From NCBI RefSeq assembly GCF_027214045.1, contig NZ_JAPWHE010000006.1, forward strand, positions 1 to 64,000: a DNA stretch of 64,000 bases, in the 5' to 3' direction. The translations under genes were made by a program, and so were the position numbers. The notes beneath the pieces are model-generated. The model was given only the letters and a program-made list of their open reading frames with translations. It searched no databases and was not told the DNA's origin. The stretch is from Castellaniella denitrificans (GTDB taxonomy: Bacteria; Pseudomonadota; Gammaproteobacteria; Burkholderiales; Burkholderiaceae_B). Shown here piece by piece: positions 25,201 to 33,177 of this stretch. The stretch's first letter is position 1; the number at the start of each line of letters is the position of its first letter.

Positions 25201-28200
25201 ATTATCGGATTCTTCATCCATTCCAGGCTCTGGCGGGTGAGTTGCGCACTGAAGGCGGTGTTAAATACCGGGATTTTCACTTTACAGATGTAGCGCGTAT
25301 CCAACCGGATGTGATTGTGCTGCAAGGGGCTTGGCTCAATGAAGGTATTTTGACCCAGATCAGGCGTTACCGCGAGATTACCGGCGCCAAGGTTGTGCTG
25401 GAGTTTGATGACTATTTACCCAACATCCCGACCCGCAGCGCTTATCGCAAGACGTTTAAGCAAAGCTGGATCAAGCAGATGCGCCGGGCCATCGAGCAGG
25501 TGGATTGGCTGGTGGTATCCACTCCTGTGCTGGCTCAGGAGTATGCCGGGTTCCATGGTGATATCCGGGTCGCTCAGAATGGCTTGCTGCCTGCGTGGTG
25601 GGGGGGACTGGAGGGTCGTCGCCGTGCGGGCAAGAAGATGCGCGTGGGTTGGGCGGGCGGTAGCAGTCATACCGGAGATTTGGCTGAGCTCCGTGCTGTC
25701 ATCAGAGATCTGCAAGACGACGTAGAATGGGTATTCATGGGCTCGAAGCCGGACGGTATTTCATGTGAGTTTCATGCTGGCGTCCCGATTGCGCAATACC
25801 CAGCCAAGCTGGCATCATTGAATTTGGACTTGGCGGTCGTGCCTCTGGAAATGAACCAGTTCAACCGCAGCAAGAGCAACCTACGCTTGTTGGAACTGGG
25901 CGCGTGTGGGGTACCGGTAATCTGTACAGATATCGAACCTTACCAAGGGGAGCTGCCTGTTTCACGCGTGCGCAATCGCCCTCAGGACTGGGTGCGGACG
26001 ATTCGCGAGCAACTGGCAGATCCTGTGGCCTTGGCACAGCAGGGCGACGCGCTGTGCGATGCGGTGCTACGCGATTGGATGCTGGAGGGCGCTTTCCTGG
26101 ATCAGTGGGTCCGTGCGTGGGGCGTGGCGCCTGCGGGGGAGCCCGAACCGCTAGCTCGGCAGGAGATCGTGGTGACGTCTCAGTCGGAATTGGTTGAGTC
26201 TGGCGCTGTGATCAAACCTCAGGAATCTGGTGCGTTAACTACAAATCCGACGGCAGCCCCCCTTCCTTCTGCTGCTGTGCGTGAAATGAGGGTAGCGAAG
26301 TCTCGGTCACCAAGCTCTGACTCAGAGGATCCATTGTCTCGTTGGCTGGCTAAGCGGGTATTCAGTCCAGCGCAATCCAGATTGTTGACTGAATATTTTT
26401 CTCAACAAGGCGGTATGCCCAAGGTTGCACTGTTTATTCAGTGGATAGAGCAGGATGCCGGCGCCTTGGCGCGTACGTTGCGTAGCCTGGAATCCCTATG
26501 TGACGGTTTTTCTCCGACGCAAATTTTTGTCGTCGGAGGGCAAGCGTCGAATTTACCCTCCACCATGCCACAGTTGCAGCATGCGCCCGCCGGCGATGCG
26601 GTTCAAGTGCTGGATGTCGTCAACCGCCTGGCGGGCGAACTGGCATGCGACTGGCTATTGGTCGTTGATGCGGGAGATGAGTTCACCTCCGCGGGCTTGC
26701 ATATGCTGGCCCAGCATATATTGGCTGCGCCGGATACGCGCGCGGTGTATGGCGATGAAATGGCGCGCGATGCGTCGGGGCAGTTGTCGGCCTTTTTTCG
26801 CCCGGATTTCAATCTGGACTTATTGCGCTCGACACCCGCCACGATGGCGCGCCATTGGGTCTTCCGCCGGGATGTGTTCCTGAAAGCTGGGGGCTTTGAC
26901 CCGGATTTTGGCGATGCGGCAGAATTTGATCTGTTGTTGCGCTTGATTGATAGAGGGGGGGTGGCCGGCTTGGCGCACATCGCGGAGCCTGTGTTGGTGA
27001 CCTCGATGCCGGTCTTTGAAACCAAGGCATCCGAAGAAAAAGCGCTGCTGCGCCATGTGCGTAACCAAGGCTATGAGTATGCGGCGGTTTCCGCGCATCT
27101 GCCAGGCTGCTATCGGGTGCAATATGGACATCAGGAAAAGCCCGGTGTATCCATCATCATCCCGACGCGCAATCAGTTGCCCATGCTGCTGCGCTGCGTG
27201 GATAGTTTGCTGGAAAAAACCACCTATCAAAATTACGAGGTTCTGATCGTAGACAATGGCAGCGACGAGGCGGATGCCTGCGCGTGGCTGGATGGGATCG
27301 AGGCGATGAACAGCCCCCAATTGCGTGTGTTGCGCTACCCGTATCCCTTCAATTATTCAGCTATGAACAACCTAGCGGCCAGCCAGGCGCGGGGTGAATA
27401 CCTGGTGCTGTTGAATAACGACACGGCCATTCTGCAGTCCGATTGGCTGGATGCCATGCTGAATCATGCCCAGCGCCCGGAGGTAGGTGTGGTGGGGGCC
27501 AAGCTTTTGTATCCTGATGGTCGCATTCAGCATGCCGGCGTTGTGTTAGGCCTGCGCGGGCCGGCGGATCACCCCTTTATCGGTGGCGATTCCAACCAGC
27601 CGGGTTACATGTATCGGCTGCAGGTGGATCAGGACTACAGCGCCGTCACTGCGGCATGCTTGATGATACGTGCGTCGCTTTATTGTGACGTGGGCGGGCT
27701 GGACGAAGGCGCGTTCAAAGTTTCCTATAACGACGTTGATCTGTGCTTGAAGGTGCGTGAATCGGGGCATCTGCTGGTCTGGACGCCTCATGCCGTGTTG
27801 ATGCATGAAGGCAGCGTCAGCCAGAACAAAGTAGATATCACGGCGGTGCAGACCAAAATACAGCGATTCCGGGCAGAGCAGGATGCGTGTTATGCCAAGT
27901 GGATGCCGACCATTGCGCGTGACCCTGCGTACTCTCCGCTCCTGACCTTACAAGGGCATGGCTTCAGTGTGAATACGCGGGCGGAACTCAATTGGCAGCC
28001 GCTGCGTTGGCGGCCTTTGCCCGTGGTGCTGGCTGTGCCTGCGGATCGTCAGGCTAGCGGCTATTATCGGGTTGTGCATCCCGGCCGGACGCTGAATATC
28101 TCAGGTCTGGCGGCAATCGGCATTAGCGATCAAAGCGACCTACTGATTGAAACAGAACGCCTAGCTCCGGATACCGTAGTATTTCAGCGCCAGGTTCGGG

Positions 28201-29003
28201 TGGATCAGATTGATGCGCAGCAGCGCTTGGCGAAATTCTCCCATTGTTTTAAGGTGGCGGATCTGGATGATTACTTGCCCACTCTGCCTGGCAATAGCGC
28301 GTACCGAGAGCACCAACCCAAAGAAATCTTGAAGTTCATGCGGGAATCCTTGGCGCTGGTGGATCGTCTTATCGTGTCTACCGAGCCATTGGCGGAAGCC
28401 TTGAAGGGCTTGCACCCTGATGTTCGAGTGGTGGAAAACCGGCTTTTCGTGCCGGATTGGTCCTCACTATCCAGTTTGCGCCGACAGGGACGAAAACCGC
28501 GCGTGGGCTGGGCCAGCGGGTTGGATCATTACAATGATTTGGATCTGATCGTGGATGTGCTCAAGGCTTTGGCGGATGAGGTTGAGTGGGTCTTCCTTGG
28601 AGCTTGCCCCGATGCAATCCGGCGCTATGCGTATGAGTGGCATGCTGAAACCAGCATGGATGACTATCCTGCGCAACTGGCCAGCCTGAATCTTGATGTG
28701 GCCTTGGCGCCGCTGGCAGACACGCGCTTCAACCAATGCACAAGCAACCGGCGTGTGCTGGAGTACGGCGCTTGTGGTATCCCGGTCGTTTGCAGTGATG
28801 TGCAGCCTTATCGCGGCAATCTGCCGGTCACGCGGGTCAACAAGCCGCGCTTCAAGGATTGGGTGAATGCGATCCGCATGCATACGTATGATCTGGATGC
28901 GTCCGCCCAGGCAGGCAATGTCTTGCGCGATGCGGTGCTACGCTCTTGGATGTTGGATGAGAGACATGCGGAGACTTGGCGAGCGCAGTGGGTGGGGAAT
29001 TGA
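22236..29003 (+). CDS. Giant multidomain glycosyltransferase (2255 aa, duplicated GT modules)
   Basis: Seven sections can be read. Residues 1 to about 395 form an AT-rich GT-A-like domain (FAILIPTARWD, MADDDF). About 400-675 is a degenerate GT2 domain (WYADE). About 680-945 is an intact GT2 (VSIIIPTRDHF, LLFLNNDIQF, YHADTDLSLK). About 976-1298 is a GT-B-like domain (HYRILHPFQAL, LEFDDYLPNIP, LELGACGVPVIC). A Ser-rich linker follows to about 1390. The set then repeats: degenerate GT2 (1395-1625), GT2 (1635-1905, VSIIIPTRNQL, LVLLNNDTAIL) and GT-B (1930-2255, LEYGACGIPVVC). No signal peptide or membrane segment is seen. It lies 155 bases before fliC, so a flagellin target is likely but unproven. 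Confidence 0.85.
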   Translation: MFSGDLIDFPAIPESAKFAILIPTARWDFKVRAILASLIGVAGGDVVVLISDNSEITEKHEFLMNIKNINNNIFFYAHKKNIGAIDNFYFLHQWCANVEFSAIMADDDFVSPEYYLDAYNSFLKNGRASCISAGAVFVDFGNRQFHKINQPTMEGECPIDRIRYWNGWAPRVTMYDVSRRVTLNPAIDFLINTPLQGLTLMESIFELSRLSQGDFHQLSGKGFFVHYPFHGGGGGEEFDRFYKLLFEGVGLKFPMVYFMKLSTAVQCAVFLQGRFSPIVDENQKKICAQHVFRHLFFDGFIAADLSRDGVRIFIRGLLKDSDSALVGFDYYCNLKDKNSIEFDFGFVKWFLEIVKLFESPAEDGKELLSEKFAKFCADALNVGVSAIDQAVIGRDSSAISSDERALQWSVPNWMNERAPSAARILAIQAMLQTNPDVGTLGVAVVVPDDSDPHVLVDTLDSLAAQHRPVDSIWLIGPQIPPEAVGGMVEAVIGNEPWPALLSRKIEQGSAPDFLWILYAGDQLLPHASLTLGEYRLRNPDPLIWYADETVLQNGVAANPMLKPDLNIDLLRSYPYVGRNLVLSTAMIQAVGGLDARVADLAPIDLVWRLVEQAGPPVVGHIPEVLLHASVGLMDWVRDTSTQVWSPVVTQMHFERMGVDAQVQLGPALGFFRVEYPLSERPLVSIIIPTRDHFVVLRDCVEGLMEHTAYPNYELLIVDNGSVDQEALGFLSGLEGMGTNQVRVLRWPQAFDFAAINNFAVEQARGDVLLFLNNDIQFSPQTRSDWLERLLRLAVRPEVGMAGARLDLPDGQVDQYGLVLGLDNSVGAAFRGMASDAQGYMYRLVVQQNASALSASCLMMRRTVFQELGGFDTQAFPVYHADTDLSLKATQAGYLLALEPETGLQHMGGATRLLKEKFGLEAHPDDDQRDRLYARWLPQLARDLYYHPAFDKSIPGFSLSRDAARIHDPLPGRPLPVVLASHSDWHGCGHYRILHPFQALAGELRTEGGVKYRDFHFTDVARIQPDVIVLQGAWLNEGILTQIRRYREITGAKVVLEFDDYLPNIPTRSAYRKTFKQSWIKQMRRAIEQVDWLVVSTPVLAQEYAGFHGDIRVAQNGLLPAWWGGLEGRRRAGKKMRVGWAGGSSHTGDLAELRAVIRDLQDDVEWVFMGSKPDGISCEFHAGVPIAQYPAKLASLNLDLAVVPLEMNQFNRSKSNLRLLELGACGVPVICTDIEPYQGELPVSRVRNRPQDWVRTIREQLADPVALAQQGDALCDAVLRDWMLEGAFLDQWVRAWGVAPAGEPEPLARQEIVVTSQSELVESGAVIKPQESGALTTNPTAAPLPSAAVREMRVAKSRSPSSDSEDPLSRWLAKRVFSPAQSRLLTEYFSQQGGMPKVALFIQWIEQDAGALARTLRSLESLCDGFSPTQIFVVGGQASNLPSTMPQLQHAPAGDAVQVLDVVNRLAGELACDWLLVVDAGDEFTSAGLHMLAQHILAAPDTRAVYGDEMARDASGQLSAFFRPDFNLDLLRSTPATMARHWVFRRDVFLKAGGFDPDFGDAAEFDLLLRLIDRGGVAGLAHIAEPVLVTSMPVFETKASEEKALLRHVRNQGYEYAAVSAHLPGCYRVQYGHQEKPGVSIIIPTRNQLPMLLRCVDSLLEKTTYQNYEVLIVDNGSDEADACAWLDGIEAMNSPQLRVLRYPYPFNYSAMNNLAASQARGEYLVLLNNDTAILQSDWLDAMLNHAQRPEVGVVGAKLLYPDGRIQHAGVVLGLRGPADHPFIGGDSNQPGYMYRLQVDQDYSAVTAACLMIRASLYCDVGGLDEGAFKVSYNDVDLCLKVRESGHLLVWTPHAVLMHEGSVSQNKVDITAVQTKIQRFRAEQDACYAKWMPTIARDPAYSPLLTLQGHGFSVNTRAELNWQPLRWRPLPVVLAVPADRQASGYYRVVHPGRTLNISGLAAIGISDQSDLLIETERLAPDTVVFQRQVRVDQIDAQQRLAKFSHCFKVADLDDYLPTLPGNSAYREHQPKEILKFMRESLALVDRLIVSTEPLAEALKGLHPDVRVVENRLFVPDWSSLSSLRRQGRKPRVGWASGLDHYNDLDLIVDVLKALADEVEWVFLGACPDAIRRYAYEWHAETSMDDYPAQLASLNLDVALAPLADTRFNQCTSNRRVLEYGACGIPVVCSDVQPYRGNLPVTRVNKPRFKDWVNAIRMHTYDLDASAQAGNVLRDAVLRSWMLDERHAETWRAQWVGN

Positions 29004-29050
29004 TACGAACTGAATCGGAGTTGGAGTACAAAAATTTTTCCAGCTGCCCC

Positions 29051-29077
29051 TAAAGTTCTCCGTTTCACCTCCGTTAA
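29051..29077 (+). promoter_or_regulatory. Sigma-28 (FliA)-type promoter of fliC
   Basis: TAAAGTTC (29051-29058), an 11-base spacer, and TCCGTTAA (29070-29077) fit the flagellar class 3 consensus TAAAGTTT-N11-GCCGATAA closely, with seven and six of eight matches. Transcription would start near 29085, about 75 bases before the flagellin ATG. The spacing and position make this the expected late flagellar promoter. Confidence 0.85.
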
Positions 29078-29123
29078 CGAGGCAGAACAGGAGGTCACTC
29101 GGTTTGTCATCCTGGGCAAAAAG

Positions 29124-29138
29124 GGCGAATCCTTCGCC
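29124..29138 (+). promoter_or_regulatory. Hairpin in the fliC leader
   Basis: GGCGAA, a three-base loop and TTCGCC form a compact six-base-pair hairpin ten bases before the AGGAG ribosome site (29148-29152) of fliC. It lies within the predicted leader transcribed from the sigma-28 promoter. It may stabilise the abundant flagellin mRNA or influence translation; that function is inferred from position only. Confidence 0.4.
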
Positions 29139-29158
29139 GAATCTCTTAGGAGTCTCTC

Positions 29159-29989
29159 ATGGCTGTTATCAACACCAATTACCTCGCTCTGGTCTCCCAG
29201 AACAATCTGAACAAGTCCCAAAATTCCCTGGGTACCGCGATCCAGCGTCTGTCCTCGGGCCTGCGCATCAACAGCGCCAAGGATGACGCCGCTGGCCAAG
29301 CCATTGCCAACCGTATGACCGCCCAGATTCGCGGTATGACCCAGGCTGCCCGCAATGCTAACGACGGTATTTCGCTGGCTCAAACGGCTGAAGGCAACCT
29401 GAGCGAAATCAACAATAACCTGCAGCGTATCCGCGAACTGGCCGTGCAAGCCGCCAACGACGTAAACGGTACGGCCGATCGAACTTCCATTCAGGAAGAA
29501 ATCAAGTCGCGTCTGGAGGAAATCGATCGCGTGGCTAAGGGTGCCAAGTTCAACGAGACCCAACTGTTGAACGGCACGGGCACCATCAACCTGCAGGTTG
29601 GTGCCAACACGACCGCCAATGACTCGATCGCCATTAGCACGACTGATGCGACGGTTTCGGGTCTGGGCATCAGTGGTACGGCGTCGGGCGGTGACGTGTC
29701 TACCAGCGGTAATGCGCAGACCATGATCAATGCGATGGATGCGGCTATCAAGAAGGTTGATTCGGCTCGTAGTACTCTGGGCACCTACCAGAACCGTCTG
29801 GAGTCCACCGTTGCCAACCTGAACAACACCATCACCAACCTGTCGGCCTCGCGTTCGCGGATCGAAGACGCGGACTACGCGACGGAAGTCTCCAACATGA
29901 CGCGTTCTCAGATCCTGCAACAGGCCGGCACCGCCGTGCTGGCGCAGGCCAACCAGGTCCCGCAGACCATGCTGTCCCTGCTGCGTTAA
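29159..29989 (+). CDS. fliC: Flagellin
   Basis: This 276-residue protein forms the flagellar filament after export through the type III flagellar apparatus. The N-terminal D0/D1 region reads [20 protein letters not shown] and continues with [19 protein letters not shown]; the C-terminal region ends [12 protein letters not shown]. Both are canonical. The central domain is very short and rich in Ser, Thr, Gly and Ala (about residues 140-185), offering many possible O-glycosylation sites but little folded surface. It has an AGGAG site six bases before the ATG, a sigma-28-type promoter and a strong terminator, so it is probably monocistronic. Its position between glycosyltransferase genes suggests that it is modified. 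Confidence 0.97.
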   Translation: MAVINTNYLALVSQNNLNKSQNSLGTAIQRLSSGLRINSAKDDAAGQAIANRMTAQIRGMTQAARNANDGISLAQTAEGNLSEINNNLQRIRELAVQAANDVNGTADRTSIQEEIKSRLEEIDRVAKGAKFNETQLLNGTGTINLQVGANTTANDSIAISTTDATVSGLGISGTASGGDVSTSGNAQTMINAMDAAIKKVDSARSTLGTYQNRLESTVANLNNTITNLSASRSRIEDADYATEVSNMTRSQILQQAGTAVLAQANQVPQTMLSLLR

Positions 29990-30036
29990 TTCGACGCTGC
30001 AGTCCGGGGCGGTTCCGGCCGCTCCGGGGTTTCAAG

Positions 30037-30066
30037 AACCACCAGGTCTTCCCTGGTGGTTTTTTT
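30037..30066 (+). terminator. Rho-independent terminator after fliC
   Basis: AACCACCAGG and CCTGGTGGTT form a perfect ten-base-pair stem around a five-base loop (TCTTC), followed directly by a run of seven T residues. It sits 48 bases after the fliC stop and should end the flagellin transcript before the next glycosyltransferase gene. Confidence 0.93.
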
Positions 30067-30108
30067 CTTTCCGGGTATCGAGTAAGCTCCAGCCATTTCC
30101 TATGTCCC

Positions 30109-31188
30109 ATGCACACGGATGAATCCAATTCCATGACGGATCCAACGATTGCCCTGGTCATGATCGTCAAGAACGGTGCGGCCACGCTGCCCCGCTGCCT
30201 GTCCAGCGTCCAGGGCTGCGTCGACGAGATCATCGTGCTGGACACGGGCTCGACCGATGACACCGTCGCGATTGCCAGGCGCTTCGGCGCCCTGGTCCAT
30301 CACTTCAAATGGGTCGATGACTTTTCCGCCGCGAGGAACGCGGCGCTGAGCCATGCTTCTTGCGACTGGATCCTGATCCTGGATGACGACAACTGGCTGG
30401 AATCGGGCCACGAGCAGTTGCGTCGGCTGGGTTCGGAACCGTTCCTGGGGCAAATCGCCATCGTCAATCGCTTCATGCAGAATGGCGCGATCCGCGAGTC
30501 CACGGAGTGGGTGACCCGGATTCTGCCGCGCGGCACGATGTATGCCGGCCGGATCCACGAACAGGCGGTCAACACCGCCGGACTCCCTTGGCGACGCCTG
30601 GATATCCGCGTGGGCCACGACGGTTACATGCCGGAGGGCCTGGAAGCCAAGAAAGGGCGCAACGAGGCCTTGTTGCGCTTGGCGCTGGAGGAATCCCCCG
30701 GGGATCCGTACTGGCTCTATCAGTTGGGCAAGGAACTGGCGATCTACGATCGTCATGCCGAGGCGTCCGAGCACTTTCTGCAGGCGATCGACCGGTCCGC
30801 GCAGGGTGATCCGTTCAGGCATGATCTGATCATGCGGTCGCTATACACGCTGAAGCAGGCCGGCCGTCTGGAGCAGGCGATCCTGCTGGCGGAAAACGAA
30901 TTCGCCAACTGGCCCGATTCCCCTGATTATTTCTTCTGTGTCGCGGACGTCTTCCTGGATTGGGCGATCCGGTATCCCGCCGAGGCGGAATCCCAATTCC
31001 TGCCGATCGTGGAATCCAGCTGGCTGAAGTGCCTGGAGATCGGCGAACGCCCGGATCTGTCGGAATCCGTCGCTGGCCGGGGCAGCTATCTGGCCGCACA
31101 GAACCTGTCCGTGTTGTACGAGAATACCGGGCGGAAAGCGCTGGCGGCCGACTATCGGGAAAAGGCCCGGGAAATGCGCGGGGTGTAG
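30109..31188 (+). CDS. GT2 glycosyltransferase with C-terminal TPR-like region
   Basis: This 359-residue protein has a GT-A domain of the SunS/WaaE-like GT2 type in about residues 10-220: IALVMIVKNGAATLPRCL, VDEIIVLDTGSTDDTVAIA, the metal site LILDDDNWLE and an acceptor segment ending AGRIHEQAV. The remainder is helical and repeat-like (residues about 225-359, YWLYQLGKELAIYDRHAEAS), resembling TPR units that bind protein substrates. This architecture is seen in enzymes that glycosylate flagellin or other proteins. It directly follows fliC but beyond the terminator, so it needs its own promoter, not identified. A second ATG at 30133 would remove eight residues. Confidence 0.82.
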   Translation: MHTDESNSMTDPTIALVMIVKNGAATLPRCLSSVQGCVDEIIVLDTGSTDDTVAIARRFGALVHHFKWVDDFSAARNAALSHASCDWILILDDDNWLESGHEQLRRLGSEPFLGQIAIVNRFMQNGAIRESTEWVTRILPRGTMYAGRIHEQAVNTAGLPWRRLDIRVGHDGYMPEGLEAKKGRNEALLRLALEESPGDPYWLYQLGKELAIYDRHAEASEHFLQAIDRSAQGDPFRHDLIMRSLYTLKQAGRLEQAILLAENEFANWPDSPDYFFCVADVFLDWAIRYPAEAESQFLPIVESSWLKCLEIGERPDLSESVAGRGSYLAAQNLSVLYENTGRKALAADYREKAREMRGV

Positions 31189-31246
31189 GCCGCGGTATCC
31201 GGATCGTCCGTTGCCGGAGGCTGAATGGCGTGTTCCATGTCCTGCC

Positions 31247-31654
31247 TCAGGTCGGTCTGATGTCCCCATCCACATAAACCCAGACGCCTTCCACCCGCGT
31301 GAACCGGCTGATTTCGTGGATTCTGGAGGCGCGGCCTTGAATCCGCACCCGCGCGACGAATTCCACGATCTCATGATCGGCGTCGATCCTGTCATGGCGG
31401 CGCACGTCAAGCCCCAGCCAGCGTGCCCCCGCTTCGTTGGGTTCCAGCGCGGCCGGCCGGGTGTCCGGATGCCAGGTTCGCAGCAGGTAGTCCAGCTCAT
31501 CCAGCACGTAGGCGCTGTACCGAGAGCGCATCAAGACCTGCGCGTCGGGCGCCTGCAGATACTGCGGGCCGTGGTGCCAGCGGCCGCAGCAGTCGGCGTA
31601 GGCGGCCGGAAGGCCGCAGGGGCAGGCGGCGGGGAGGGCGGAGGCGCGTTTCAT
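31247..31654 (-). CDS. YchJ family protein with SEC-C zinc motif
   Basis: This 135-residue protein belongs to UPF0225. The N-terminus carries the SEC-C-like zinc motif ACPCGLPAAYADCCGRWH, and the middle has AQVLMRSRYSAYVL followed by YLLRTWHPDTRP, the family fingerprint. The fold is NTF2-like. No biochemical function is established. It lies 26 bases after the permease stop on the same strand and may be read through from the transporter operon. It converges with the preceding glycosyltransferase gene over a 58-base gap that has no clear terminator. Confidence 0.85.
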   Translation of the reverse strand: MKRASALPAACPCGLPAAYADCCGRWHHGPQYLQAPDAQVLMRSRYSAYVLDELDYLLRTWHPDTRPAALEPNEAGARWLGLDVRRHDRIDADHEIVEFVARVRIQGRASRIHEISRFTRVEGVWVYVDGDIRPT

Positions 31655-31680
31655 CGTGGCGGGATGGCGGGTCGCGGCTT

Positions 31681-32364
31681 CTATTCCCCCGAGCGGATCC
31701 CCAGGCCGCGCTCCACCAGCCAGGCGCAGCCGAGCAGGGTGACGTTGATGGCCAGGTACAGGATGCCGGCGATGACGAAGGTTTCGACGATCAGGTAGCT
31801 CTGGCTCATCAGGCGGCGGGCAAAGCCGGTCAGCTCCATCACGGCGATGGTGGAGGCCAGGCTGGTGCCCTTGATGGCCAGCACCAGTTCGTTGCTGTAG
31901 GCCGGGAAGGCCTGGCGGATGGCCAGGGGAAAGCGGATGCGGCGGAAGATCTGCAGGCCGCTCATGCCGCAGGATGCGGCGGCGTCCAACTGGCCGGCGG
32001 GCACGGATTGCAGGCCGCCGCGAATGGCTTCGCTCATGTAGGCGCCGCTGTTCAGGGCGATCGCCAGGATGGCGCAGCGCGCACCGTCGGAAAACAGCCA
32101 CCACAGGATGGGCTGGTCGTGCACGAACGCCAGGGTGCCGATGCCGTAGTACAGCAGGAACAGCTGGATCAGCAGCGGCGTGCCGCGAAAGACGGTGCTG
32201 TAGGCGAGGGCGGTGCCCGATACCAGCGGATGGCGCGCGGTGCGCATCAGCGCCGCGCCCAGACCCAGCAGCGAGGCGAACAGGATGGAGAACAGGCCGA
32301 TGCGCAGGGTGACCCAGAAGCCTTCGATCAGGACCGGGACGGCTTTTTCAAACAGGTCGATCAT
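31681..32364 (-). CDS. Polar amino acid ABC transporter permease (HisM/ArtM type)
   Basis: This 227-residue inner-membrane protein has five or so membrane helices and the permease loop LDAAASCGMSGLQIFRRIRFP that docks the ATPase (EAA-like motif). The segment TVFRGTPLLIQLFLLYYG is typical of the HisMQ family. It overlaps the second permease by four bases and pairs with it to form the membrane channel for basic or polar amino acids. No ATPase gene lies in this cluster. YchJ follows on the same strand. Confidence 0.9.
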   Translation of the reverse strand: MIDLFEKAVPVLIEGFWVTLRIGLFSILFASLLGLGAALMRTARHPLVSGTALAYSTVFRGTPLLIQLFLLYYGIGTLAFVHDQPILWWLFSDGARCAILAIALNSGAYMSEAIRGGLQSVPAGQLDAAASCGMSGLQIFRRIRFPLAIRQAFPAYSNELVLAIKGTSLASTIAVMELTGFARRLMSQSYLIVETFVIAGILYLAINVTLLGCAWLVERGLGIRSGE

Positions 32365-33077
32365 CGTCCGGCCCCCCGCATGCCGCGCCCGAAATGGCGC
32401 TCGGCCCAGGCGAACAGCCCCTGGCTGCAGGCGCCGATCAGGAAATACAGGATGCCGGCCATGAGATACAGGGCCAGGGGCGCGCGCGTGGCGGCCGAAC
32501 CCAGCACGGCGGCGCGCATCAGTTCGACCAGGCCGACCAGCGAGACCAGGGCGGTGTCCTTCAGGGCGGCCTGCCAGACGTTGTTGGCGCCGGGCAGGGC
32601 GTACCAGAAGAGCTGCGGCAGGGTGATGCGTCGCAGGCACTGGCGGCGGTCCATGCCGATGGCGCGGGCGGCCTCCAGTTGGCCGGGGTCGATGGCCTTG
32701 AAGGCGCCGCGGAAGACCTCCACGCTGTAGGAGCCCGAGATCAGGGCGATGGCGAGGATGCCGATCAGCATCGGAAAGACGGTGCTCATCAGGTCGTCCC
32801 ATTCCAGCCAGTCGGCCAGGTCGGCGGCGGGTTGTACGGCTCCGAAGAACAACAGGTAGATGATGAGCAATTCCGGGACGCTGCGCACGATCAGGGTGTA
32901 CAGGCTGACGAGCGCGCGTGCCGGACGGTTGGCGCCGGTCTTGGCGGCCGCGCCGGCGATGCCGATGGCCATGCCCAGGACGATGCCGCACACGCTGATG
33001 AAGACGGTCATGGCCGCGCCGCGCAGCAGCATGCCGCCCCAGCCGGCGCTCAGGATGTCGTGCAGGGTCTGAATCAT
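32361..33077 (-). CDS. Polar amino acid ABC transporter permease (HisQ/ArtQ type)
   Basis: This 238-residue membrane protein is the partner permease: MTVFISVCGIVLGMAIG for the first helix, YTLIVRSVPELLIIYLLFFG for the conserved second loop, and LEAARAIGMDRRQCLRRITLP as the EAA-type ATPase-docking loop. Its stop overlaps the start of the following permease (ATGA). It lies 100 bases after the substrate-binding protein gene, so the order is binding protein, permease, permease, as in hisJQM. Confidence 0.9.
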   Translation of the reverse strand: MIQTLHDILSAGWGGMLLRGAAMTVFISVCGIVLGMAIGIAGAAAKTGANRPARALVSLYTLIVRSVPELLIIYLLFFGAVQPAADLADWLEWDDLMSTVFPMLIGILAIALISGSYSVEVFRGAFKAIDPGQLEAARAIGMDRRQCLRRITLPQLFWYALPGANNVWQAALKDTALVSLVGLVELMRAAVLGSAATRAPLALYLMAGILYFLIGACSQGLFAWAERHFGRGMRGAGR

Positions 33078-33177
33078 GACGTTGATTGAAAACCCCAGGG
33101 CGGTGCCGGCGCGCGGCGATCGGCGGCCCTGGGGGAGTGGCGCCGGCCCGAGGAGGAACCGGCGGCGCGGTCAGGCA

